Notes: generated by a model not told the origin, from the letters alone. Shown: positions 8,890 through 18,862, counted from the first letter of the stretch. The stretch is 64,000 nt of DNA from an uncultured Lachnospiraceae bacterium (GCA_902786205.1 CADABQ010000007.1:20510-84509), one strand, 5' to 3'. Translations and numbers: made by a program.

Positions 8890-8918
8890 ATGATAGCACT
8901 TTCACCCAAAAAGGTCAA
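8890..8918 (-). promoter_or_regulatory. Promoter of ptb-buk
   Basis: Minus-strand TTGACC (8918-8913), a 17-bp spacer and TATCAT (8895-8890). The predicted transcript starts near 8883 and has a leader of about 140 nt. The rest of the gap 8744-9099 contains a GAGGT/ACCTC hairpin at 8963-8978 and the terminator listed at 9049; the short open frame at 8772-8975 lacks a ribosome binding site and is not called. Confidence 0.65.
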
Positions 8919-9048
8919 GAATTTAACAAAGATACGATTGCGTAAATTTACTGTAGGAAAATGAGGTCGAAACACCTCGAACGATTTTTTGATTTGATAA
9001 TTTTATAATAATAAAGCCAATTGTATGTGTCAATAATAATTTTCAATA

Positions 9049-9086
9049 AAGTGCTAGTGATGTTGTGAAACAATACACCAGCACTT
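9049..9086 (-). terminator. Hairpin after the toxin/immunity-like pair
   Basis: Minus-strand AAGTGCTGGTG pairs with CACTAGCACTT (11 bp, one G-T pair) and is followed by TTATTG. It lies 14 bp after the stop codon of the 129-residue gene. The T run is weak, so termination may be partial. Confidence 0.5.
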
Positions 9087-9099
9087 GTTACGTTTTCCC

Positions 9100-9489
9100 T
9101 TAATCACTTATTATTTTATTTGCCAGTGGAACCAAGGAATCATACTTGTATCCAATGACATCTAATTGTTTTTTTGCATCTTTAATTGTCCAGTTTTCAA
9201 TTCCTTCTTCTTTAGCCCATTTGAATGGACATCCTTTTTTTACCCACGCAAGTCTTAAAAATCTCCATGTTATATCACGTGCTACTTCTTCTTCATCATC
9301 AACACCATCTAATTCAGGCGCAATGATGTGTAATTTTTCTTTGTCATTACCACAATACTTCTCTAAAATTTCTTCTTTTTCCAAACAGTCTGAAAAGTCA
9401 TATTCACTACCACAGCATGAGCATATATCACCTCCAGAATAGGTTTCTTTAAAATTCCAACCACAAACGTAACATAATGTCATATTCAT
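9100..9489 (-). CDS. Zinc-ribbon protein, probable immunity protein of the upstream toxin
   Basis: A cytosolic 129-residue protein without signal peptide. Its N terminus has a zinc ribbon (C6xxC9 and C23xCC26 in ICSCCGSEY), followed by an acidic helical part and the segment RLAWVKKGCPFKWAKEEG. This layout (CPxCG...ICxCCGxEF...RxxWxxxG) is common in small CPCC-type proteins encoded beside secreted bacterial toxins, from memory. The gene lies 22 bp behind the secreted 317-residue protein, in the order toxin then immunity that is typical of polymorphic toxin pairs. AAAGGG lies 11 bases before the ATG. Immunity function is inferred from position and composition; the exact family is not certain. 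Confidence 0.6.
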   Translation of the reverse strand: MNMTLCYVCGWNFKETYSGGDICSCCGSEYDFSDCLEKEEILEKYCGNDKEKLHIIAPELDGVDDEEEVARDITWRFLRLAWVKKGCPFKWAKEEGIENWTIKDAKKQLDVIGYKYDSLVPLANKIISD

Positions 9490-9511
9490 AAATTTATCAG
9501 CCCTTTCTGTC

Positions 9512-10465
9512 TTATCGAATTCGTCTTAATGCATAATCTAGTGCCTTTCGAGCCCATTCTGCATAATGACGAGCATTATATGCAGAATGTTTTGGAAGAT
9601 AATAAGAAATTATCTTGCCGGTTTCCTTTTCGTACACTAAATATTCTAATGTTTTTTTATTAAATTTTGCCATTCTATCGGAATGACCAGCATTTTCACC
9701 TTCTATAATATCACGTCCTCTAGCTTTCTTAAATCTTCGAGCCTTATTATAATACTTATTCCTGTTTGGCTTCTTTCCGTTTCCGCCAGGCAAATCTTTG
9801 AATTCATGAGCATGATCACTATAATGCTTTTCAAACCTGTTAAAAGTCCTTGAATAATAAACATTCTGCACCTTTATCTTTATCTTGCCGAATGCCTTTG
9901 TCACCTTAGATTTCATTCTTTTAAAACATTTTTGAAATGCTTTTACGATCTTCGGCCATTTCTTTTCTATTTTTGGCCAGTTATAAGCCAGAACAGCGAC
10001 TCCTCCCAATGCAACTACAATACCTACAATATCGGCAACAGGTAAAGGACCATCCACTGCTCCTGCCGACATACCGCTGGCTATTGCCATTAAAGCATAC
10101 CGTACAGCACATGGTATATTTAATGCACTCAAATCCGAATTTAATCTGCCAAGCTCATCCAAAACAGCTACGGACTGAGTGGAAAAAGCTGCTCTCTTAT
10201 ACTTTTTGTTTACATGTTTTCGGTGATACTTATACAATGCATCATCTTTTTGCAGCACAGTATTAAAGTATTTCTTTCCCTTCGAAGAAAGATTGTTATA
10301 CAGTTTTTTGATTTTCTTGTCAGAGAGTTTTGTTGCGGCATAGACTTTCTTTGATCCACCATCGTATCTTTGTATATCGGGAACCTGTACAACCGATGTC
10401 ACAAAAATAATAGCCAGGATCATGCTGATAATCCGTTTCAACTTCCCTTTCGTTGTTCTTTTCAT
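9512..10465 (-). CDS. Secreted toxin-like protein with a putative RNase C-terminal domain
   Basis: The 317-residue protein begins with a basic, then hydrophobic signal peptide (residues 1-27) and a likely cleavage site near VYAATK (41-46). Residues 48-115 are Lys-rich. Residues 120-162 form a hydrophobic Gly/Ala-rich segment (ASGMSAGAVDG, VGIVVALGGVAVLAY), as in many polymorphic toxins. The C-terminal domain (about 205-295) reads HYSDHAHEF...KYYNKARRF...GHSDRMAKFNKKTLEYLV...GKIISYYLPK, which resembles the His-rich, Y-x-P-ended RNase toxins of the BECR (barnase/EndoU/colicin E5/RelE) group. RNase activity is inference. It is followed by a small zinc-ribbon gene, probably its immunity factor. 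AAAAGGA lies 8 bases before the ATG. A hairpin-ended mobile element begins only 33 bp upstream, so its native promoter may have been displaced. Confidence 0.6.
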   Translation of the reverse strand: MKRTTKGKLKRIISMILAIIFVTSVVQVPDIQRYDGGSKKVYAATKLSDKKIKKLYNNLSSKGKKYFNTVLQKDDALYKYHRKHVNKKYKRAAFSTQSVAVLDELGRLNSDLSALNIPCAVRYALMAIASGMSAGAVDGPLPVADIVGIVVALGGVAVLAYNWPKIEKKWPKIVKAFQKCFKRMKSKVTKAFGKIKIKVQNVYYSRTFNRFEKHYSDHAHEFKDLPGGNGKKPNRNKYYNKARRFKKARGRDIIEGENAGHSDRMAKFNKKTLEYLVYEKETGKIISYYLPKHSAYNARHYAEWARKALDYALRRIR

Positions 10466-10497
10466 AAATAAAATCCTTTTGGTTTTGTAGGCGGAAA

Positions 10498-10908
10498 CCC
10501 ACTGCCCTTGGGCGGTGGGAGGAGCCTTGTGAATTGTTATCCATAAACATATGTGCTATAATATATTTAACAGCAATCCCCAAGAGAAAACCGTTAGGTG
10601 CGCTGTTCACCATAGGCACTCTTTGTTCTTTGACAAGTATATATGAGGTTGTAGCACATAAGCCTTGGTGTTACGTAAAATATACTCAAGCATTCGCATT
10701 TACTGTACGGCATGGGAATATGTAATCCGTGAGGTTTACATACAGAGTACCTGATACAGTTGCAGATGAGTATATCTTGTCTGCAAAGGGTGTTGTCAAC
10801 CATCCTATGATGCAACCCCACGGAAGTTACACCGACAAAATGTAGGAGTTAGCCAACGCACTACAGGGGAGTTGCAAGCCCATTACCTTTAGGTGATGGG
10901 TAGTTGAC
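10498..10908 (+). mobile_element. Transposase-less IS200/IS605-like element bounded by two matching hairpins
   Basis: The ends are two 22-nt hairpins in the same orientation (10498-10519 and 10879-10900), each a 10-bp stem with a TT loop and one T-G pair. They differ at six positions, and the six changes are three compensating base-pair exchanges, so the structure itself is conserved. The right end has the layout GGAGTTGCAAGCCC-hairpin-TAGTTGAC that is usual at the right end of IS605/TnpB-type elements, as I recall. No transposase or TnpB frame exists inside. A promoter (TTGTTA, 17 bp, TATAAT at 10534-10562) points into the element, so a non-coding RNA of about 330 nt ending in the right hairpin is possible. 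The rest of the gap 10466-11000 holds nothing else I can support. Confidence 0.5.
10534..10562 (+). promoter_or_regulatory. Promoter inside the hairpin-ended element
   Basis: TTGTTA (10534-10539), a 17-bp spacer and TATAAT (10557-10562), just inside the left hairpin. In an intact element it would drive the transposase genes; here it would produce an RNA running towards the right hairpin. Confidence 0.5.
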
Positions 10909-11000
10909 AAATTCCTCCCTCTATTATAAAATGTACTCATATGAGCCTATATTATAATAACACAGTAACTCTGATATGACAATCAGCAGAAATTTATAGT

Positions 11001-12476
11001 TCAGTAGATTCCTCGTATCTTTTTTCTAAGCCAAAACTGCTTGGAAATGTTATCTGTGACAGATGCCTGTACTGCTTCATAATATTTTCCAATATCGTAA
11101 TTTCCATTTTTTTCAGATGCCTGTATTTTCGCCATACTCAATACTTCATAATCATTCTCTGCCCCAGCAGCCTTTGCAAGTTTTTTTGGCTGACTCCGCA
11201 CTAATTGCAACATATCCCCTTTGTTAAGATGATATGCTCTTAAATGAGACATTTTATCACATCCAAGCCGGCTCCAGCCCATCGGTCTGGAACTCATGCG
11301 TGAAGATAATATATGGCTCACATGACATTCCGTACTACTTCCAATCACAGTTTCACGATCACGAAGTCGGATTTTTGCAGCTGTCCAGTTTGAAAGAATA
11401 TAATTTTTTGTTTCCATAACCCGGTTTGCACAAGATACCGTCTCCGCATATTCAGCAACCTCATCCATGAGTACTTCAAAATCTGCTTTTGTTCCATCTT
11501 TAATTGTGTCTCTGACAGCTTTTGCGGCATCCCCCTGGCTATCCAGCATATGTGAGGTTGCCCTGAGAATGTATTTGTTCAAGTGGAACTCATCCAGTAC
11601 ATATGTTATCCCTGCAATCCTGTTCTTTCCTGATTTGATCCATGCACCACCATCTGCATTCAGATATATCTTTTTGACTTTATCTAAATCATAAGTTGTT
11701 TCCAAATATTCATAAACCTCATCCCAAAGTTTTTGATTTTCAGCACCATCATATACACCACAAAAATAATGTGGTTCAATCAGTCTGTGCCGTTTGCTCT
11801 TAGGAGTTTCTTGCTCTATTCCTTCATAAACATACACGATTTTGGATAATACACAGTTATTTTTCCGGTTGTTTTCATCTTTTTCAAGGTCTCCTTTTGT
11901 TTCGTTAAACTGTAAATGTACATGGTCTTCATCTGCATCAATATACAGATAGTCAACCACTTTTTTATCTCTTTCCACATTGTATTTTGGAAACTCAAGT
12001 TTGTGTATCTTATTCTTTACGGTCTGCTTGGATACGGAAGACTGCAGACTTGTTTCTTCCCCGGCTTTACGGTAAGGAGCCTCTACAACCTCCTGCAGCA
12101 TTTTAGCCTCAGCATCTTCCGTCAGCCTTTCGTGGGAATCTATTTCCAATAGTCTGTCCAAAAGATACTCATACTCCCCGGTTGTTTTGTTTTGATAATA
12201 AGTCTTGCGAAAGCGGACATCTCCCAATGAAGTAGTAAGACATTTATTATCGCTGCGTTCTACATACCAGCTTTCCTTTCGTTTACTGTCCTTCCGGATT
12301 TCCTCATCCATAAACTCCAAGGTTTCCTTTATCATTTCCAGTCCTAGCTTATGGACTTCCTCCGTAATTCCAAGGACAAATGAAGCCATATCCGTAGGAT
12401 TGGTCAAAAATGCTTTTTCTACTTTCTTTAATCTTTCGATTCCTTTTTCTAAAAAATGTTGTATACTAATATACAT
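11001..12476 (-). CDS. ISLre2-family (UPF0236) transposase
   Basis: A 491-residue transposase, apparently full length. Family marks are YIDADEDHVHLQ (first Asp), NADGGAWIKSG (second Asp), LDEFHLNKYI, and SSTECHVSHILSSRMSSRP ending in MGWS near the C terminus, where the Glu of the catalytic triad lies. I choose ATG 12476 (MYISIQHFLEKG); SD-like GGAAGGTG precedes it by 8 bases. A longer frame starting at 12512 has no comparable site. The start codon is directly adjacent to a 12-bp inverted repeat that covers part of the ribosome binding site. I could not find convincing terminal inverted repeats, so the borders of the insertion sequence are not defined. The frame shows no break, so the element could still be active. 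Confidence 0.88.
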   Translation of the reverse strand: MYISIQHFLEKGIERLKKVEKAFLTNPTDMASFVLGITEEVHKLGLEMIKETLEFMDEEIRKDSKRKESWYVERSDNKCLTTSLGDVRFRKTYYQNKTTGEYEYLLDRLLEIDSHERLTEDAEAKMLQEVVEAPYRKAGEETSLQSSVSKQTVKNKIHKLEFPKYNVERDKKVVDYLYIDADEDHVHLQFNETKGDLEKDENNRKNNCVLSKIVYVYEGIEQETPKSKRHRLIEPHYFCGVYDGAENQKLWDEVYEYLETTYDLDKVKKIYLNADGGAWIKSGKNRIAGITYVLDEFHLNKYILRATSHMLDSQGDAAKAVRDTIKDGTKADFEVLMDEVAEYAETVSCANRVMETKNYILSNWTAAKIRLRDRETVIGSSTECHVSHILSSRMSSRPMGWSRLGCDKMSHLRAYHLNKGDMLQLVRSQPKKLAKAAGAENDYEVLSMAKIQASEKNGNYDIGKYYEAVQASVTDNISKQFWLRKKIRGIY

Positions 12477-12545
12477 AAAGAGAACACCTTCCTTTGTACG
12501 ATTATTTGGCATAAATCTATTTCGTCACAAACTGGTGTTCTCTTT
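12477..12545 (-). promoter_or_regulatory. Leader hairpin masking the transposase ribosome binding site
   Basis: AAAGAGAACACC (12477-12488) and GGTGTTCTCTTT (12534-12545) are perfect 12-bp inverted repeats with a 45-nt loop. In a transcript entering from outside, the 3' arm would sequester the GGTG part of the ribosome binding site and end exactly at the ATG. Such hairpins protect other insertion sequences from read-through expression. Between 12549 and 12820 I see no gene or clear signal. Confidence 0.55.
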
Positions 12546-12821
12546 TTCTGTTTCCTACAAAAATTTTACGCTAACCAAAGATACCTTAGTAGATAAATTT
12601 TTCCCCCTGATTTCAAGCATACTGACCCCACTATGCCTATCTATACATGTTTTAATGGCAAAAAAATGTATTTCTTTAAAATAGTCTATAAATTATTAAT
12701 AATGTAGCTATTACTCTTATATCCATATGACTTTTTGTATTTTTGGGTGTGTCACACTTGTAACTAACGACCTCAAAATACTACCTATTAACATAAGTTT
12801 TCTGAGTTTTCTGAACATATC

Positions 12822-12860
12822 AAAAAAACGCCGAAACCATTAGTTTCAGCGCTTTTTTTA
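12822..12860 (-). terminator. Terminator of gdhA
   Basis: Minus-strand GCGCTGAAAC pairs with GTTTCGGCGT (10 bp, two G-T pairs) around a 5-nt loop and is followed by seven T. It lies about 30 bp after the gdhA stop. Confidence 0.85.
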
Positions 12861-12881
12861 GAATACGATATAATTTTTTTA

Positions 12882-14222
<1,341 letters not shown>

Positions 14223-14692
14223 TTACCCTCCTAAAAATATTGTAAGATAACATTTTATCAAACAGAGTGCAAACCTCTGCATAATAAATCTTATAAAAAA
14301 AGAAGTAAATTTGGCATGTTATTTCTTTTTTCATATCTAGATATTTCTATCTATTACCTTCTTAAAAATTTTAACTGAATTTTATGGATAATTCAAGCAT
14401 TTATTATAATTTTTTTGAAAAGTTATTTCATTTTCCACTTTTTCCATAGGTTTTATTCCCTGTTTTCCTTATTTTAAAGCCATAAAGACGTACTTTACTT
14501 TTTTACATTTATTTTTATATCTGCAAAAGTATATTCTCCACAAAAATTAGGAATTTTACCCATATATCATAATCCTTCTTCAAATTTTACGAATTGCCTC
14601 TCCTTTAACTCTTCCCGACATCTCCTCAAAGTGCAACTTGATATCACACATATACTATTACAAATACGGTTAACCTGTTCTTAAAGCCGAAA

Positions 14693-14724
14693 TGTAGTAA
14701 TAACATACAACTGTTATTGCTACA
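14693..14724 (+). other. Long intergenic hairpin between gdhA and glgP
   Basis: TGTAGTAATAACA and TGTTATTGCTACA form a 13-bp stem (one G-T pair) around 6 nt, with no T run. The region 14217-14692 is AT-rich and otherwise shows only the weak gdhA promoter candidate. Part of this hairpin (14702-14720) resembles 14772-14790 inside the glgP terminator (15 of 19 bases). Confidence 0.4.
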
Positions 14725-14760
14725 CTATGAAATTGGGTTACCCCCACGCTTGACAAAGTG

Positions 14761-14844
14761 CAAAAAAGAACAACATACAGCTGTATCTGCCAGCCATCAG
14801 CAAAAATACTAATGGCTGAAACAAACACAAACCTATGTTGTTCT
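14761..14844 (-). terminator. Large branched terminator of glgP
   Basis: Minus-strand AGAACAACATA and TATGTTGTTCT pair perfectly (11 bp) and enclose a second stem CAGCCAT/ATGGCTG. The outer stem is followed by TTTTTTGC. It lies about 30 bp after the glgP stop codon. It is much longer than the other terminators in the window. Confidence 0.7.
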
Positions 14845-14875
14845 CTATTTTATCACAAACATCTATGACGTATAA

Positions 14876-17146
14876 TTAGTCGTTTAATTTCCAAATATCA
14901 TCATTGTACTGTTTAATTGTTCTATCAGATGAGAAGAATCCAGCTTTTGCAATGTTTACTAACATCTTCTTAGCCCATGTCTTACGATCTGCATAATCAG
15001 CAAATGCCTGATCTTTTACTCTAACATAATCCTTGAAGTCAAGTAATGTCATGAACCAGTCCTTAGTAACTAATTCCTTATGAAGTCTAGCAAGGTGATC
15101 ATAGTGACCAACGCTTAACATTTCAGGGCTTAATAAGAATCCTACACATCTAGCGATTTCTGGATCTTTCTTGATGTAATCAAATGAGCAATAATCAGCC
15201 TTTGCGTAATGTTCAATAACCTGGTCAGAAGACTCACCAAAGATATAGATGTTTTCGTCTCCAACAAGTCCATGAATTTCTACGTTTGCTCCATCGTCTG
15301 TACCTAAAGTAACTGCACCATTTAACATAAACTTCATGTTACCTGTTCCAGAAGCTTCCTTAGATGCAAGTGAAATCTGCTCAGAAATATCACATGCTGG
15401 GAATAACTTCTCTGCTGCAGTAACATTATAGTTTTCAACCATAACAACCTTCATGTATGGACTTACTTCTGGATCATTGTTAATCAAATCCTGTAAGCAG
15501 ATAATCGTATGGATAATATCCTTTGCAATAATGTATGCAGGAGCTGCCTTTGCACCAAAAATAAAGTTGATTGGTGTTGCAGGTTTCTTTCCTTCTTTGA
15601 TTTCTAAATACTTATGAATAATGTATAAAACATTTAACTGCTGACGTTTATACTCATGTAAACGCTTAATCTGGATATCATAGATAGCTTCATCATCTAA
15701 ATCCTGATTAACATTTGACTTAATAAATGCCTGTAATCTCTTCTTAGCACTCTTCTTAATGTTTAATAATTCTTCTAATGTTGCATCGTCATCAACAAAC
15801 TGTAATAACTTTTCTAATTCGTCTGCATTCTTCTTAAATCCATCACCAATTTTAGATGTGATAAAATCAGTTAATTCATGGTTACAATGCATTAACCATC
15901 TACGGAATGTAATACCGTTTGTCTTATTGTTAAACTTCTCTGGATAAATCTTATAGAAGTTATTTAATTCGCTTTCTTCCAAAATACGTGTATGGTCAGC
16001 AGCAACACCGTTTACACTGTAAGAGAAATGAATATCCATATGAGCCATATGTACTCTGTTTGTGTCATCAATAATTGCTACAGATGGATCGTTGTACTGT
16101 GCCTTTACACGAGCATCTAAATCTCTGATGATTGGTAATAAGTGTGGTACAACTTCTTCTAAGTAATCAATTGGCCATTTTTCAAGAGCTTCTGCCAAAA
16201 TTGTATGGTTTGTATATGCACATACCTTCTTTACAACTTCGATTGCTTCATCTGTTGAAAGACCTTCTGCTGTCATTAAACGAATTAATTCAGGAATTAC
16301 CATACTTGGATGTGTATCATTGATCTGAATTGTTACGTAATCTGCTAATTCGCGTAAATCCTTCATTCCTCTTTCTTTTGCTTCATCGATTGCTAACTGT
16401 GCACCGTTTGAAACCATAAAGTACTGCTGATAAATACGAAGAAGCTGACCTTCTCTTGTACTATCATCAGGATAGATGAATAATGTAAGGTTCTTAGCAA
16501 TATCATGCTGATCAAAGCTGATACCGTCACCCTGTACTAAATTCTCATCTACTGTATCTACATCAAATAAGTGTAACTTGATAGATTTGCTATCATATCC
16601 ACTTACATCAATATCATATAAAGTAGACTTTAATTCGAATCCCTTGAAAGGTACTGTGTAAGATCTTTCTGGTACCTTTGTAGACCAGCAGTTGTCTGTG
16701 ATCCATGGATTTGGAGTTTCTTTCTGTAATTTATTTTCAAATACCTGCTTAAATAAACCTAAGTGATAGTTCAATGAAACACCAGCACCATTCATGCCAA
16801 GTGTAGCAATTGAGTCAATAAAACATGCAGCAAGTCTTCCTAAACCACCGTTACCAAGTGATGGCTCCATTTCAACTTCTTCAATCTCTGCAATGTTCTT
16901 TCCATTTTCTGCAAGTTCTTTACTAATTTCATCATAAATTCCAAGATTGATCAAATTGTTAGATAACAATTTACCAATTAAGAATTCTGCTGAAATATAA
17001 TAAATTTTCTTCTTTCCTTCGTTATAACCCTTGTTCTTAAGTGCATCCTTTGTAAGGCTTAATAAACTAACATAAACTTCTTCGTTGGTACATTCTGCGA
17101 TTGATCTACCAAACTGTTTCTTTACTACTTCTGCTAAATTTGACAT
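14876..17146 (-). CDS. glgP: Glycogen/alpha-glucan phosphorylase
   Basis: Releases glucose-1-phosphate from the non-reducing ends of alpha-1,4-glucans. The 756-residue protein has the N-terminal glucan phosphorylase core ([21 protein letters not shown] near residue 95) and the pyridoxal-phosphate site [14 protein letters not shown] near residue 640 with the Schiff-base Lys, followed by [12 protein letters not shown] choose ATG 17146 ([12 protein letters not shown]), preceded by AAGGAG at 8 bases; an in-frame start at 17230 would add 28 residues with no family similarity and would lie over the promoter. It is a single-gene unit with its own promoter and terminator. Whether the physiological glucan is stored glycogen or imported maltodextrin cannot be told, since no glg or mal genes are near. 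Confidence 0.95.
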   Translation of the reverse strand: MSNLAEVVKKQFGRSIAECTNEEVYVSLLSLTKDALKNKGYNEGKKKIYYISAEFLIGKLLSNNLINLGIYDEISKELAENGKNIAEIEEVEMEPSLGNGGLGRLAACFIDSIATLGMNGAGVSLNYHLGLFKQVFENKLQKETPNPWITDNCWSTKVPERSYTVPFKGFELKSTLYDIDVSGYDSKSIKLHLFDVDTVDENLVQGDGISFDQHDIAKNLTLFIYPDDSTREGQLLRIYQQYFMVSNGAQLAIDEAKERGMKDLRELADYVTIQINDTHPSMVIPELIRLMTAEGLSTDEAIEVVKKVCAYTNHTILAEALEKWPIDYLEEVVPHLLPIIRDLDARVKAQYNDPSVAIIDDTNRVHMAHMDIHFSYSVNGVAADHTRILEESELNNFYKIYPEKFNNKTNGITFRRWLMHCNHELTDFITSKIGDGFKKNADELEKLLQFVDDDATLEELLNIKKSAKKRLQAFIKSNVNQDLDDEAIYDIQIKRLHEYKRQQLNVLYIIHKYLEIKEGKKPATPINFIFGAKAAPAYIIAKDIIHTIICLQDLINNDPEVSPYMKVVMVENYNVTAAEKLFPACDISEQISLASKEASGTGNMKFMLNGAVTLGTDDGANVEIHGLVGDENIYIFGESSDQVIEHYAKADYCSFDYIKKDPEIARCVGFLLSPEMLSVGHYDHLARLHKELVTKDWFMTLLDFKDYVRVKDQAFADYADRKTWAKKMLVNIAKAGFFSSDRTIKQYNDDIWKLND

Positions 17147-17228
17147 TAAATGTGCTCCTTTCTTATGTGCCTGCTTATTTGAAAAATCCATACGGACTTT
17201 ACATCTCAAAATCGGCTTAATCTCTAAC

Positions 17229-17263
17229 ATTATACACTATAAGTACTAATTATGCTAGTACTT
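17229..17263 (-). promoter_or_regulatory. glgP promoter with palindromic operator candidate
   Basis: Minus-strand -10 box TATAAT (17234-17229) has no good -35 box; instead a perfect inverted repeat AAGTACTA-N7-TAGTACTT (17241-17263) occupies the -35 region. This layout suggests control by a DNA-binding dimer, as repressor or activator. The remaining gap up to 17519 is AT-rich and shows nothing else I can support. Confidence 0.5.
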
Positions 17264-17519
17264 CTTTTAACTTTTTGTTATCATTCTAACAATTCTGCTA
17301 AATTTGTCTATCGCTTTTCACGTAACAAACTCAACAATCTATTTATACAATATCTACGACACTATTTCAAGTACATATCTAACCTGTTCTTGTACAATTC
17401 TGTTCTTTTTTCTTTTTTCGCAACGATTTTACCCTTTTTTTAGGAATCTAAATTGTACAGTACTTACCTTCTCGAATTTTCACTTCTTCTTATAGAAAAT
17501 AATAACACTTTTTCCTATC

Positions 17520-18692
17520 TTATTTGGTACAAATAGCCTTTATAATTGATTGCGCTTTAAATTTCACACTACTCGTGAGGGTCTTCTCTATCTTTTCAAG
17601 ATTTTCATCTGAATGCTCAATTTCTCTCGCAAATTGGTATGTGATTGCAACCCAGTCTGCTTTTATATTTCTTGTTTTACTAATAATCCATTTTGCAAAT
17701 AGCATTTCTTCAATTACAAAAGCAGAAATAACTGCCAACTTCGTTTTTGACAAAATAGCATCGTCATATACTGCTCCACAATAATAATGCAAAAGAAAAT
17801 AGATGGTTAACTGCTCCTGATATAATGCAGTATTATATTGGGAATCTTCCCATTCTACACTCTTTGCCTCATATTGCTTTCGCATCTCCATGTATGTAGT
17901 ATATTTTTCTTTATGTAATACAGTATGACACTTTTCCAACCATTTTTTCCATTCTAAACGACGAATTTCCAGAGATTGTAGCAACGCAAATACATTTTGT
18001 GATAATGCATATCTTTCCTTCCATTCCTTCTGAAAGATTTTTCTCTTTTCTTCAAAAAAATGCATACTGTCTGTATCTGTATATTTTTCAAGTAAAGAAT
18101 CCATTTGAAAAACAGCATCCATCCGTAAACGCCTTTGCATGTCATGACCGAATGCAACAAGGCAAGCCATTCTTGTTTCTATATTATGCTCTCGCTCCTG
18201 TAACATTTTCAATAAATATTCTCTGCTATCCTGTAATTTTGTAAACAAAAAGAAGTCAAAATCCTCATAACATTCTTCCTCTTCCTCTATTTCTGTTATC
18301 TTTAAACTTACCTTTTCTTTTCTTCCAAGAAGCATATCCGCCACAACCGGGCAGGAAATACAGAGAAACTCCTCCCTTACTCCTTCAAATTCTTCGATAT
18401 ATCTTGGATATTTTTTACAAGTTTCACATAATGCCTCTTTTCCCAATTCACTATAGATATCGCACAAACCCATTTCATTTAGAAATGCACAATTCCCATT
18501 GTATTGACAAAAGGATTTTTCTTTCCAATCAATCTCATTTGTCAAACGATTCCCAAATCCACCTGTTGTTTTTTGGTAACGTTTTAAACTTTCTTCATCA
18601 ATCATTATTTGCCATCCAGCACAGCAAGTATCTGGACAGACATCAGCAATGCATTGAAATTCTTCATAATAATTTGGTCGGATCCATTCCAT
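17520..18692 (-). CDS. FliB-family protein (flagellin lysine N-methylase-like)
   Basis: The 390 residues show the Cys pattern of the FliB/YkgJ-like family: C14, C19, C23-C24 (CPDTCCAGWQIMID), CAFLNEMGLCDIYSELG, LCETCKKYPRY and LCISCP within the first 120 residues. This suggests a metal or iron-sulfur centre. FliB in Salmonella is needed for lysine methylation of flagellin. No flagellar gene lies in this window, so the substrate here is unknown and the family name should not be read as a function. The C-terminal two thirds are helical and poorly conserved. GGAGGG lies about 10 bases before the ATG. A promoter candidate is at 18787-18816. Confidence 0.75.
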   Translation of the reverse strand: MEWIRPNYYEEFQCIADVCPDTCCAGWQIMIDEESLKRYQKTTGGFGNRLTNEIDWKEKSFCQYNGNCAFLNEMGLCDIYSELGKEALCETCKKYPRYIEEFEGVREEFLCISCPVVADMLLGRKEKVSLKITEIEEEEECYEDFDFFLFTKLQDSREYLLKMLQEREHNIETRMACLVAFGHDMQRRLRMDAVFQMDSLLEKYTDTDSMHFFEEKRKIFQKEWKERYALSQNVFALLQSLEIRRLEWKKWLEKCHTVLHKEKYTTYMEMRKQYEAKSVEWEDSQYNTALYQEQLTIYFLLHYYCGAVYDDAILSKTKLAVISAFVIEEMLFAKWIISKTRNIKADWVAITYQFAREIEHSDENLEKIEKTLTSSVKFKAQSIIKAICTK

Positions 18693-18786
18693 ATTATTTT
18701 CCCTCCATCTTTAATTCTCCAAAGCCATTTTCGTCACACATACCGCTGATTATCTTTTACAAATGTCTTTCTCTTTTCTAAACTGC

Positions 18787-18816
18787 CTTATATCATTTAA
18801 CAAGTAAGAATAGCAA
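18787..18816 (-). promoter_or_regulatory. Promoter candidate of the FliB-family gene
   Basis: Minus-strand TTGCTA (18816-18811), an 18-bp spacer and TATAAG (18792-18787) preceded by TGA (extended -10). It lies about 95 bp upstream of the start codon. Confidence 0.45.
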
Positions 18817-18862
18817 CTCGCACAAAACGCAAATATTCAAATGGTATCAAATTTGAAATAAC

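Noticed and set aside
8772..8975. Minus-strand open frame of 67 codons upstream of ptb
   Set aside because: It starts with GTG without a ribosome binding site, has no family likeness, and the ptb promoter lies within it.
10569..10878. Remnant of a TnpB, TnpA or IscB coding sequence inside the hairpin-ended element
   Set aside because: All six frames are short and show none of the zinc-finger, HUH or RuvC motifs of these proteins.
11001..12781. Terminal inverted repeats of the ISLre2 element
   Set aside because: I compared the flanks on both sides and found no convincing matching ends, so no borders are given.
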